Shown here piece by piece: positions 25,869-33,149 of a DNA stretch of 64,000 nucleotides. A program made the position numbers and the translations under genes. The notes under the pieces are model-generated. The model did no database searches, was not told the DNA's origin, and saw only the letters and a program-made list of their open reading frames with translations. This stretch comes from Micromonospora cremea. Its GTDB lineage: Bacteria; Actinomycetota; Actinomycetes; Mycobacteriales; Micromonosporaceae. The stretch covers positions 3,287,501 through 3,351,500 of the forward strand of contig NZ_FSQT01000002.1 in the NCBI RefSeq assembly GCF_900143515.1. Direction: 5' to 3'. Numbering within the stretch: the stretch's first letter is position 1; each line of letters starts with the position of its first letter.

Positions 25869-26192
25869 ATGAGCAGCAGTACCGCCCACCGCGTCCGTCC
25901 GGCCGCCTCGTCCGGCGCCGGTGAAGCCCCGGGGGAGGTGCTCCGCAACATCCCCCTGCCGCCGTACGTGACGGGCGAGGACACCCAGTTCGCGGTACGG
26001 GCGGTGCTGCTGCACGCGCCCCGCCGGTGGTCCGGCGGCATGGTCTGCCGAAACGACGCCAGCCCGCACCCGTGTCGGCTGCACCGCTGAGGCACCCTGG
26101 CGCTGCGCGGGCTGCGGGCCGCCGAGATCGCCGCGCTCATCGAGCGGGGTGACCCCACCGCGGTGGTTCCCCCACCGAACCGCCCGGCCTGA
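25869..26192 (+). pseudogene. Paralog of the CRND/PCRLHRWG protein interrupted by an in-frame TGA
   Basis: GGAGG (25856-25860) and ATG at 25869 open a frame that stops at TGA 26088-26090, directly after CRNDASPHPCRLHR. The paralog at 18571 has Trp (TGG) at exactly this position, and the frame stays open for 33 more codons (GTLALRGLRAAEIAALIERG...) that still align with the paralog (GRRVLETHGLNERQIEALIRHG) before a natural TGA at 26190-26192. A single TGG to TGA change explains this. Either a truncated 73-residue product is made or the gene is dead; UGA read-through is a less likely option. Confidence 0.75.
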
Positions 26193-26194
26193 CC

Positions 26195-26223
26195 CGGCCG
26201 GGGGCGCGGTGCGCCCCCGGCCG
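26195..26223. terminator. Hairpin between convergent genes
   Basis: CGGCCGGGGGCGC (26195-26207) pairs perfectly with GCGCCCCCGGCCG (26211-26223), loop 3, between the paralog remnant (+) and the S13 peptidase (-). Confidence 0.75.
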
Positions 26224-26227
26224 TCGG

Positions 26228-27808
26228 TCAGCAGGTGATCGGCTTGACCCAGGAGCACTCCACGCCCTCCGGGGTTCGTGGCGTCTCCGGCACCGCCGGC
26301 GGTGCCACCCGTGCCGTGGCCGCGCCATCCTCGCGGTGGCCGGCCAACGCCACGGCGATCTGGTCCTCCAGCGCCTTGACGGACGTGGTGAGGTAGTTGT
26401 TCAGCAGGATGGAGAACGCCAGCAGCCGGCCGTCGGCGCTGGTCACGTAGCCGGACAGCCCGGAGACCCCGGTCAGGCTGCCGGTCTTGGCGTGCACGTT
26501 GCCCGCCGCCGCGGTGCCGGCCATCCGGCTGCGCAGCGTGCCGCCGACGAACCGGTCGGGTTGCCCGGCGATCGGCAGCGCCGCGTACCAGGTGGCGAAC
26601 CAGGGTTCGGCCCGCACGGCGGCCAGCAGGTCGACGAACTCCGTCGCCGGGACCAGGTTGCGCCGCGACAGCCCGGAGCCGTCGCGCTGGCGCAGCGTGC
26701 CGGTGTCCATCCCGGTGTCGGCGACGTACTCACTGATCGCGGTCAGCCCGGCCGGCCAGGTGCCTGAGCCGGACAGCACCCGGCCGATCTCCTTGGTCAA
26801 CACCTCGGCGTGCCCGTTGTTGGAGAGCTTGAGGAACGGCGTCATCAGCTCACCCAGGCTCATCGAGTCGTGCCGGGCCACGGGGTGGGCGGCATCCGGG
26901 GTGGGCTGGCCGAGCACGGTTCGACCGAGCACCCGCACGCCGTGCCGGTGCAGGGCCGCCCGGAACACGTCGGCCGCGTAGCCGGTGGGCTCCCAGACCG
27001 TCACCCAGTCGCTGGCCGGCTCGTCGCCGACCGCGATCTGCCCGCTCACCACGATGGTGTTGCCGCCGTGCTCGCGTTCGATCGAGATCGAGGTCTCGCC
27101 CGTGGCGACCGTCTCGGCGCGGTTGTCGATCCGGACGTAGCCGGTGGGTGGGGTGGTGTTGACCACCGGCGGGGTGCCGGCCCGGTCAGCCGGGGCGGCG
27201 TGCACGATCACGGTGCCGGCGTCGTAGTCGGTGTCCGGCGCGACGGTCAGCGCGGAGACCTGGGCGGCGTAGTAGTAGGGCTCGTCGTCCCAGGTCCAGT
27301 CGGGGCCGAGCCGGGTCCGGTCGTAACGGGTGTCGTCGGCGATCAGGTTGCCGGTCACCACCCGGACACCGTCGGCCGCGACCTGCGCGGCGAGCGCGTC
27401 GTAGTCGGCCGCGAGCATGGTGGGGTCGCCGCCGCCGCGCAGGTAGAGGTTGCCGGAGAGCAACCCGCCGCGACGCTTGCCGGTGGTGCGTACGTCGGTG
27501 CCGAAGCGGTGCCCCGCGCCGAGCAGCTCCAGAGCGGCGGTGGAGGTCAGCAGCTTGGTGTTGGAGGCGGGGATCAGCCGCCGGTCCCCGTTGCGGTCGT
27601 AGAGGGTCTGTCCCGTGCTGGTGTCGACCACGACCACCGACGCCTGCGCGCCGGTCAGTCGTGGGTCGGCGAGGATCGTGTCGATGGCCGCGCGCAGGTG
27701 GGTCGTCGCGGGGGTGGGCGACTCGGCAGTGGCGGGCGCGCCGGCGGTGGCCGCGGTGGCGACCAGCGCGACCAGCGCGAGGACCCGGGGAAAGAGACGG
27801 CGATGCAT
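26228..27808 (-). CDS. dacB: D-alanyl-D-alanine carboxypeptidase/endopeptidase, S13 family (PBP4 type)
   Basis: 526 residues. Signal peptide (MHRRLFPRVLALVALVATAA). Active-site SxxK is Ser82-N-T-Lys85 in IPASNTKLLTS, SxN is LSNNGHAE, and KTG is HAKTGSLTG, with the large S13 insertion between the first two motifs. Trims or cleaves peptidoglycan cross-links outside the membrane. Slightly longer at the C-terminus than typical (a short tail ending VKPITC with a terminal cysteine). Monocistronic. Confidence 0.93.
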   Translation of the reverse strand: MHRRLFPRVLALVALVATAATAGAPATAESPTPATTHLRAAIDTILADPRLTGAQASVVVVDTSTGQTLYDRNGDRRLIPASNTKLLTSTAALELLGAGHRFGTDVRTTGKRRGGLLSGNLYLRGGGDPTMLAADYDALAAQVAADGVRVVTGNLIADDTRYDRTRLGPDWTWDDEPYYYAAQVSALTVAPDTDYDAGTVIVHAAPADRAGTPPVVNTTPPTGYVRIDNRAETVATGETSISIEREHGGNTIVVSGQIAVGDEPASDWVTVWEPTGYAADVFRAALHRHGVRVLGRTVLGQPTPDAAHPVARHDSMSLGELMTPFLKLSNNGHAEVLTKEIGRVLSGSGTWPAGLTAISEYVADTGMDTGTLRQRDGSGLSRRNLVPATEFVDLLAAVRAEPWFATWYAALPIAGQPDRFVGGTLRSRMAGTAAAGNVHAKTGSLTGVSGLSGYVTSADGRLLAFSILLNNYLTTSVKALEDQIAVALAGHREDGAATARVAPPAVPETPRTPEGVECSWVKPITC

Positions 27809-27908
27809 GCGCTGATGCTGCCACGAAGATTTCCGCCGGAGAAGAGCTGAAGCCGAAGGTTATTGCCGTTCATGTTCCGCCTGGACGGCTGCTACCGGGC
27901 ACCCGGAC

Positions 27909-28628
27909 TCAGGCGGTGTGCCCGCGCACCGGCTTCTCGTGCCCACCCCAGTAATGCCGCTGCGGGCCGATGATCAGTGGTGCCGCCAGTGCGGCGAGCG
28001 CCCCTCCGAGCAGCGGGAAGACGATGAACAGCCAGAGCTGCCGCAGCGCCGTTCCACGTTCGAAGAGCGCCGGGCCGAACGAGCGGGCCGGATTGACCGA
28101 GGCGCCGTCCAGCGTCACGCCGACCAACTGGGTCACGGCGAGGGCCAGCCCGATGGCCACCCCGGCGACACCGGGGTGCTCGGTGCGACTGGTCACCACC
28201 AGGACGACCAGCACGAAGAGGAAGGTCAGCACGATCTCCAGCACGGCCGCGCCGCCCCGGTTGATGTTCGCGCCGTAGCCGTTCGCGCCCAGCGCCCCGG
28301 TCTGGTCCACCACGTCGCCCCAGCGGGTCAGCGCCCAGAGCAGGAAGCTGGCCACGGTCGCGCCGGCGAACTGCGCGATCCAGTAGGCCACCGCGCCGAG
28401 CATCGAGATCTTGCCGAACAGCAGCGCGCCGAGTGTCACCGCCGGGTTGACGTGGCTGCCGGAGAGCGGGCCGATCGTGTAGACCAGGGCGAGCATGACG
28501 AACCCGAAGGCCAGGGCGACAACCACCACCCCGCCCTGGACGCGCGCCGCGATGGCGCTGCCGACCCCGAAGAAGACCAGCAGAAAAGTGCCGAGGAACT
28601 CGGCGACCGCGCGACGGGCGTCTTCCAT
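27909..28628 (-). CDS. Aquaporin (MIP family channel)
   Basis: 239 residues, six transmembrane segments and both half-helix NPA motifs: GSHVNPAVTLG (about residue 60) and ASVNPARSFGPA (about 185), the latter followed by the conserved Arg. Water-type selectivity is likely from the AqpZ-like length and NPARSFGPA. ATG at 28628 follows TACGCT (28635-28640) by six bases, so the start is leaderless. C-terminal tail is basic (QRHYWGGHEKPVRGH). Confidence 0.93.
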   Translation of the reverse strand: MEDARRAVAEFLGTFLLVFFGVGSAIAARVQGGVVVVALAFGFVMLALVYTIGPLSGSHVNPAVTLGALLFGKISMLGAVAYWIAQFAGATVASFLLWALTRWGDVVDQTGALGANGYGANINRGGAAVLEIVLTFLFVLVVLVVTSRTEHPGVAGVAIGLALAVTQLVGVTLDGASVNPARSFGPALFERGTALRQLWLFIVFPLLGGALAALAAPLIIGPQRHYWGGHEKPVRGHTA

Positions 28629-28737
28629 TCACCGAGCGTAGGGACAATTCGGGCGACGGGGTGCTCAACTCATCGTCTGTGACCGGTGTGACGGCCAGGG
28701 CGGGCAGAGCGGCGGCACGTTCGGCGTTGTACACCGC

Positions 28738-29811
28738 GTGGACACCCACTCCGTCGACGTCGTGGTGATCGGGGCCGGCCAGGCCGGCCTGAGCGCCGGC
28801 TACCACCTGCGTCGTACCGGCTTGGCCCCGGGCACCGGCTTCGTCATCCTCGACGGTGACGACGGCCCCGGCGGAGCCTGGCAGCACCGCTGGCCGACCC
28901 TGCTGTTGGAGCGGGTGCACGGCATTCACGACCTGCCCGGGTGGCCCTTCCCACCCGGCGACCCGCAGCGGCCGGCGGCCGAGCAGGTCAGCGCGTACTT
29001 CGCGGGATACGAGCGGGCCTTCGAGCTGCCGGTACGGCGGCCGGTGCGGGTCCGCGCGGTGCAGTCCCGTCCGGACGGTCGGCTGGACGTGCGCACCGAC
29101 GGCGACCAGTGGACCGCGCGGGCCCTCATCAACGCCACCGGCACCTGGACCCGGCCGTTCTGGCCGCACTACCCGGGCCGGTCCTCCTTCCGCGGCCGGC
29201 AGCTGCACACCGCCGACTACCGGGGCCCGGACGAGTTCACCGGCCGCCGGGTGGTGGTGGTCGGCGGCGGCACCTCCGCGGTGCAACTGCTCGCCGAGGT
29301 CTCCACCGTCGCGGCCGAGACCACCTGGGTGACCCGCCGACCACCCGAGTTCCGCGACGAGGAGTTCGGCACCGAGCTGGGCCGGGCCGCGGTGGCCCAG
29401 GTGGACGAGGCGGTACGGGCCGGGCGTCCGCCGGGCAGCGTGGTGGGCGTGACCGGGTTGCCGGTCACCCCGGAGATACGACGGCTGCGCGAGCGCGGCG
29501 TCCTCGACCGGCTACCCGTCTTCGACCGGATCACGCCCGACGGGGTGGCCTGGGCCGACGGGCGGTTCGTGCCGGCCGACGTCATTCTCTGGTGCACCGG
29601 CTTCCGTGCCGCGCTCGACCACCTCGCCCCGCTGGGACTGCGCGGGCCGGGCGGCGGTATCACGATGGACGGCACCCGGGTGGTCGCCGACGAGCGGATT
29701 CACCTGGTCGGGTACGGCCCGTCGGCCAGCACGATCGGAGCGAACCGGGCCGGCCGCGCCGCGGTCAACGAGATCCGTGCGTTGCTCGCCCCGGCCCACG
29801 CACTCGACTGA
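28738..29811 (+). CDS. Flavin-containing monooxygenase-like FAD/NAD(P)-binding protein
   Basis: 357 residues. FAD-binding VVIGAGQAGLSAGYHL at the N-terminus, the PGGAWQHRWPTL segment, and a second Rossmann motif VVVVGGGTSAVQLLAE for NADPH about residue 178; ends with VGYGPSASTIGANRAGR. Resembles CzcO-type/FMO oxidoreductases that oxygenate soft nucleophiles or Baeyer-Villiger substrates. GTG at 28738. Divergent from the aquaporin by 109 bases. Substrate unknown. Confidence 0.9.
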   Translation: MDTHSVDVVVIGAGQAGLSAGYHLRRTGLAPGTGFVILDGDDGPGGAWQHRWPTLLLERVHGIHDLPGWPFPPGDPQRPAAEQVSAYFAGYERAFELPVRRPVRVRAVQSRPDGRLDVRTDGDQWTARALINATGTWTRPFWPHYPGRSSFRGRQLHTADYRGPDEFTGRRVVVVGGGTSAVQLLAEVSTVAAETTWVTRRPPEFRDEEFGTELGRAAVAQVDEAVRAGRPPGSVVGVTGLPVTPEIRRLRERGVLDRLPVFDRITPDGVAWADGRFVPADVILWCTGFRAALDHLAPLGLRGPGGGITMDGTRVVADERIHLVGYGPSASTIGANRAGRAAVNEIRALLAPAHALD

Positions 29812-30006
29812 TCCGGCTCTATTTGACGGATCGCCCGGCAGCGGGCACCGTAGGCGATGACGGGGCCCGTCAGCTGCCCCGACGCGATGCGACGGCGACG
29901 ACCGTTCGCCCCTCCTGTCGCCTCCCACGTGTGCTCGTACGCGGACCGATTGTCCGGTCTGTGCGGTAACCGACCGCGAGCCGAGAATCCACGAGGAGTT
30001 CCGCCA

Positions 30007-30288
30007 ATGCTCACCATGACCGACAACGCCGTGCTCGTCATCCGTGACCTCGCCAACCAGCAGGACGTCGCCGAGGACGGCGGGGTGCGTATCGCCGCCG
30101 ACGCCGAGGCCGGGTCGCTCACCGTGGAACTGGTGCCTGAACCGGCGCAGGGCGACCACGTGGTCGACAACCAGGGTGCCCGGATCTTCCTCGACGAGGA
30201 CGCCGTCGAACTGCTCGGCGACGCCTCGGTGGACGCCACCGTCGACGACGAGGGCATCATCCAGTTCGGCTTCACCGAAAAGGCGTAG
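30007..30288 (+). CDS. HesB/IscA-like protein lacking cysteines
   Basis: 93 residues. Fold pattern of A-type Fe-S carriers (LTMTDNAVLVIRDLANQQ, GVRIAADAEAGSLTVELVPEPAQGD, ARIFLDEDAVELLGDASVD), but there is no cysteine at all, so the Cys and Cys-Gly-Cys cluster ligands of IscA/ErpA are absent. It cannot carry a cluster in the usual way; such Cys-free relatives occur in actinobacteria and their role is unclear. GAGGAG lies upstream of ATG 30007. Very acidic. Confidence 0.82.
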   Translation: MLTMTDNAVLVIRDLANQQDVAEDGGVRIAADAEAGSLTVELVPEPAQGDHVVDNQGARIFLDEDAVELLGDASVDATVDDEGIIQFGFTEKA

Positions 30289-30295
30289 CAGGGGC

Positions 30296-31396
30296 TCAGC
30301 CTGCCCGGCGGCTCTCACCGCCGCGCGACTGCCGCAGCGACCGCCCCCGCTGCGGCGGATCCGGCCGGGCGTGCCACCCCGGGGCCGCGTCGCCGCCCGG
30401 ATGCAGCAACGCGGTCAGCACATGCGCTAGGTGGTGCGACGTGCTCCAGGCCGCCCAGTTGGCGGCCGAGCCGGCCCCGGCGCCCCGTCGGGCCCGACGC
30501 AGCAGCTCGTGATCCCCCCACGAGAAGGCCGCGCCGGTGCGCGGCCAGTGCGGCGCGGAAACCAACGTGCGGCACAGGTCAGCGAACCGGTCGTCGCCCC
30601 GCCCGCCCCGCCGCGACCAGCGGTAGACCCACCAACCACCATCGGCCGTGTATCGCACCGTGGGCAACCGGTCACCCGGGTCACCAGTGCCGGGTACGGC
30701 CGGGCCGACGCCGTAGTCGCCGTAGCCGACCCCGGCGTCGACGAGCCGCCGCCAGAGCTGCCAGTCCCAGCGGTCCAGCCGGACCGGCTCGTCGGTGGGC
30801 AGCCGGGACAGCGTCGGCGGCATCCCGCCGGCCGCCACCGTCACCGACCGCCAGGCGTGCCGACGGGCCCAGTCCAGCAGCCGGCGTACCCGCGGCTCGG
30901 CCAGTCGCACGTCCGCCCGGCAGCACACGTCCCCCGCGTCCACCAGCAGGTCGCACTCCTCCGGCGCCAGGCCGGTGAACCGCCAGATCCGCTCGACGGC
31001 GGCGGTGCTCTCGTCCGGCCCGGCCCGGTCCTGACCGGCCCGAAGCCGGACCAGCGCCCGCCGGGCGTACGCGCGCGCCGCCGCGCCGTGCGCGGCCAGC
31101 CGGCGGTCGCTCTCCGCGAGCCCGATCACCGGGACCAGCGGTACGCCCCAGCGGGCCAGCTCCGTGTCGGGGGCATCGGGCAGGGCGCTGACGTCGACGG
31201 CGGGCAGCATCCCGACCGGCAGGCGGCGTACGACGTCCACTGTCGCGCGGTCGACCGCGCCGACCTCCAGGATCGGGGCGAGCATCGGGGCGGCCGCAGG
31301 GTCGAGGTGGCTCAGGGCGTCCAGCTCGCCGCGCCGGCTGGCGAGAATGGGGCGGTAGACCGGTTCCGCCGCCCGTCTCCCGTGGGCGGGCACCAT
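30296..31396 (-). CDS. Beta family protein (T4 beta protein type)
   Basis: 366 residues beginning VYRPILASRRGELDALSHLDP, the signature start of the 'beta protein' family (PF14350), followed by MLAPILEVGAV, GMLPAVDVSALPD and VPVIGLAESD; a TIM-barrel-like alternation. Family members occur in phages and in bacterial defence contexts but have no settled biochemical role. Here it stands alone. A TACATT box (31402-31407) lies five bases before the ATG at 31396. The C-terminal 30 residues are Arg/Gly-rich and low complexity. Confidence 0.72.
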   Translation of the reverse strand: MVPAHGRRAAEPVYRPILASRRGELDALSHLDPAAAPMLAPILEVGAVDRATVDVVRRLPVGMLPAVDVSALPDAPDTELARWGVPLVPVIGLAESDRRLAAHGAAARAYARRALVRLRAGQDRAGPDESTAAVERIWRFTGLAPEECDLLVDAGDVCCRADVRLAEPRVRRLLDWARRHAWRSVTVAAGGMPPTLSRLPTDEPVRLDRWDWQLWRRLVDAGVGYGDYGVGPAVPGTGDPGDRLPTVRYTADGGWWVYRWSRRGGRGDDRFADLCRTLVSAPHWPRTGAAFSWGDHELLRRARRGAGAGSAANWAAWSTSHHLAHVLTALLHPGGDAAPGWHARPDPPQRGRSLRQSRGGESRRAG

Positions 31397-31487
31397 ACTT
31401 CAATGTAGCCAGGCATTCGCATATGTCATAGGCCGTCGAGCCGGAATTCGGCTGCCCGGCTGTCGGCTCGACGACTACGCTCGCCCG

Positions 31488-32381
31488 ATGCTCGCGCCAG
31501 CTCACCGCTACCGGTCGGACGACGAGGACAGCGCCCGCTGGGCCGGCTTCCCGTTCCGGGACGGCGACATCGTGATCAGCACCCGATCCAAGAGCGGCAC
31601 CACCTGGATGCAGATGATCTGTGCGCTGCTCGTGCTGGGTACGCCGGACCTGCCGGCGCCGCTGACCGAGCTGTCACCGTGGCTGGACTGGCTCATCGAG
31701 CCGCAGGACGCGGTGTACCGCCGGCTGGCCGCCCAGCCGCACCGGCGGTTCATCAAGACGCACACGCCGCTGGACGGCGTACCGCTCGACCCCCGGGTGC
31801 ACTACGTGGTGGTGGCCCGGCACCCGCTGGACATGGCGGTCTCCCTGTACCACCAGGGCGGCAATCTGGACCGGATGCGGCTCAGCGAGCTGACCGGCCA
31901 ACCCGCCCCAACGGGACCGCCGCGAGCACGCGTGCCGGTGGGGCAGTGGCTGTCGAGCTGGGTCGACCGGGAGGCGGATCCGCGCGCCGAGCTGGACTCG
32001 CTGCCCGGGGTCCTGATGCACCTGGGCGACGCCTGGGCCCGCCGGCACGAGCCGAACGTCGAGCTGGTGCACTATGACGACCTGCGGGCCGACCTGGGCG
32101 GCCAGATGCGCCGGCTCGCCGCCCGGTGGGGCCTGGCGGTGTCTCCCGAGCGCTGGCCCGACCTGGTCGAGGCGGCGACCTTCGGCCGGATGCGGGAGCG
32201 CGCCGACCGGCTCGCACCGGACACCCTCGCTGTGCTGCGCGACCGCCGAGCTTTCTTCCGTCATGGCGGCTCGGGGCAGGGGCGCGACCTGTTGGACGCG
32301 GCCGCGCTGGCCCGTTACCGGGCGCGAACAGCGGCGCTCGCGCCACCGGACCTGCTCGCCTGGCTGCACCACAAAGGCTGA
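31488..32381 (+). CDS. Sulfotransferase family protein
   Basis: 297 residues. The 5'-phosphosulfate loop is RSKSGTTWMQM (about residues 33-43) and the 3'-phosphate region is YVVVARHPLDMAVSLYHQ (about 105-122), as in cytosolic sulfotransferases (PF00685) that move sulfate from PAPS to hydroxyl or amine acceptors. The acceptor is unknown; no natural-product genes flank it. ATG at 31488 follows TACGCT (31476-31481) by six bases, leaderless. Divergent from the beta family protein. Confidence 0.9.
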   Translation: MLAPAHRYRSDDEDSARWAGFPFRDGDIVISTRSKSGTTWMQMICALLVLGTPDLPAPLTELSPWLDWLIEPQDAVYRRLAAQPHRRFIKTHTPLDGVPLDPRVHYVVVARHPLDMAVSLYHQGGNLDRMRLSELTGQPAPTGPPRARVPVGQWLSSWVDREADPRAELDSLPGVLMHLGDAWARRHEPNVELVHYDDLRADLGGQMRRLAARWGLAVSPERWPDLVEAATFGRMRERADRLAPDTLAVLRDRRAFFRHGGSGQGRDLLDAAALARYRARTAALAPPDLLAWLHHKG

Positions 32382-32708
32382 CCCCGAAGGAACGGCACCT
32401 TATTAACGCCTCCGGTTGTACAGGGGCACCTTGTTAACACGGAGCGGCCGGCGTGGCACGCCAGCGGGGCGCGCACACGAGCGCACGGCGCCGCTTCGAC
32501 CGTGGTCGGAACGTCGCCGCGCTCTGGCCGTCTCCCACCACCGCAGCCGTTCGGCGGTACGCCGGCAGGGACCTGGCTCGACCGGCCGCTCGCACCGGTC
32601 AGGCATGTCGATCCCCGGCCGGCGTGAATCCAAACCTGCCAACCGTGGGGAATTCCACCATCTGCGAGTCCCGGCGTGACGCGCCGCCGAACGGGGTATG
32701 AGCCCGGC
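32382..32708. other. Intergenic gap, 327 bases, with a short repeated element
   Basis: No convincing gene. It contains the repeat pair described at 32394-32438 and, at its right end, TATGAG (32697-32702) six bases before the cupin start. Short reading frames here are Arg-rich in all frames and look like high-GC noise. Confidence 0.6.
32394..32438. repeat. Direct repeat GGCACCTTnTTAAC x2
   Basis: GGCACCTTATTAAC (32394-32407) and GGCACCTTGTTAAC (32425-32438) are 31 bases apart with one difference, just after the sulfotransferase stop. I recall similar elements with a TTAAC core and GGGCCCC-like arms dispersed through Micromonospora intergenic regions; this cannot be checked here. Confidence 0.5.
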
Positions 32709-33101
32709 ATGGAGCATTTCACGATCGCGACCGTCGCCGAGAAGAGCCCGGACTTCCGGCGGGTGCTGTGGACGGGTCAGCACACCCAGTTGGTCATCAT
32801 GACCATCCCGCCGGGCGGGGAGATCGGCGAGGAGGTGCACGAGGGCATCGACCAGATCCTGACCTTCGTCAGCGGCACCGGCGAGGCCCGGGTCGCCGGC
32901 GAGAAGCGGGAGGTCGTCTCGGGCGACCTGGTCGTGGTGCCGGCCGGCACCAGGCACAACTTCGTCAACACCGGACCCAACCCGTTGGTGCTCTACACCG
33001 TCTACGGCCCTCCGGAGCACGCCGACCAGGCCGTACACCGGACCAAGGAGGAGGCCGACGCGGCCGAGGAGGCCGGCGAGGACGAGCCACCCACCGCGTG
33101 A
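32709..33101 (+). CDS. Cupin-domain protein
   Basis: 130 residues. A single-domain cupin: motif 1 HEGIDQILTFVSGTGEARV with metal ligands, motif 2 GDLVVVPAGTRHNFVNTG. The usual HxH of motif 1 appears as EVHEGIDQ, so one ligand may be altered. The C-terminal 25 residues are very acidic (EEADAAEEAGEDE). Small cupins of this kind (mannose-6-phosphate isomerase-like or dioxygenase-like) have diverse roles. Start MEHFTIATVAEKS at 32709. Confidence 0.85.
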   Translation: MEHFTIATVAEKSPDFRRVLWTGQHTQLVIMTIPPGGEIGEEVHEGIDQILTFVSGTGEARVAGEKREVVSGDLVVVPAGTRHNFVNTGPNPLVLYTVYGPPEHADQAVHRTKEEADAAEEAGEDEPPTA

Positions 33102-33149
33102 CGCAACCGACGGCGGTCTGATCCGGGCCGATCCGGGTACCCGCGGCGG

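Noticed and set aside
25869..26192. Selenocysteine at the in-frame TGA
   Set aside because: The paralog has Trp, no SECIS-like hairpin is visible right after the codon, and no sel genes are present.
30431..31408. Long plus-strand frame over the beta family gene
   Set aside because: Low-complexity Arg/Pro/Gly frame antisense to a clear gene.
32416..32701. Small basic protein in the gap before the cupin gene
   Set aside because: Overlapping Arg-rich frames on the same strand with no ribosome site and no recognisable motif.
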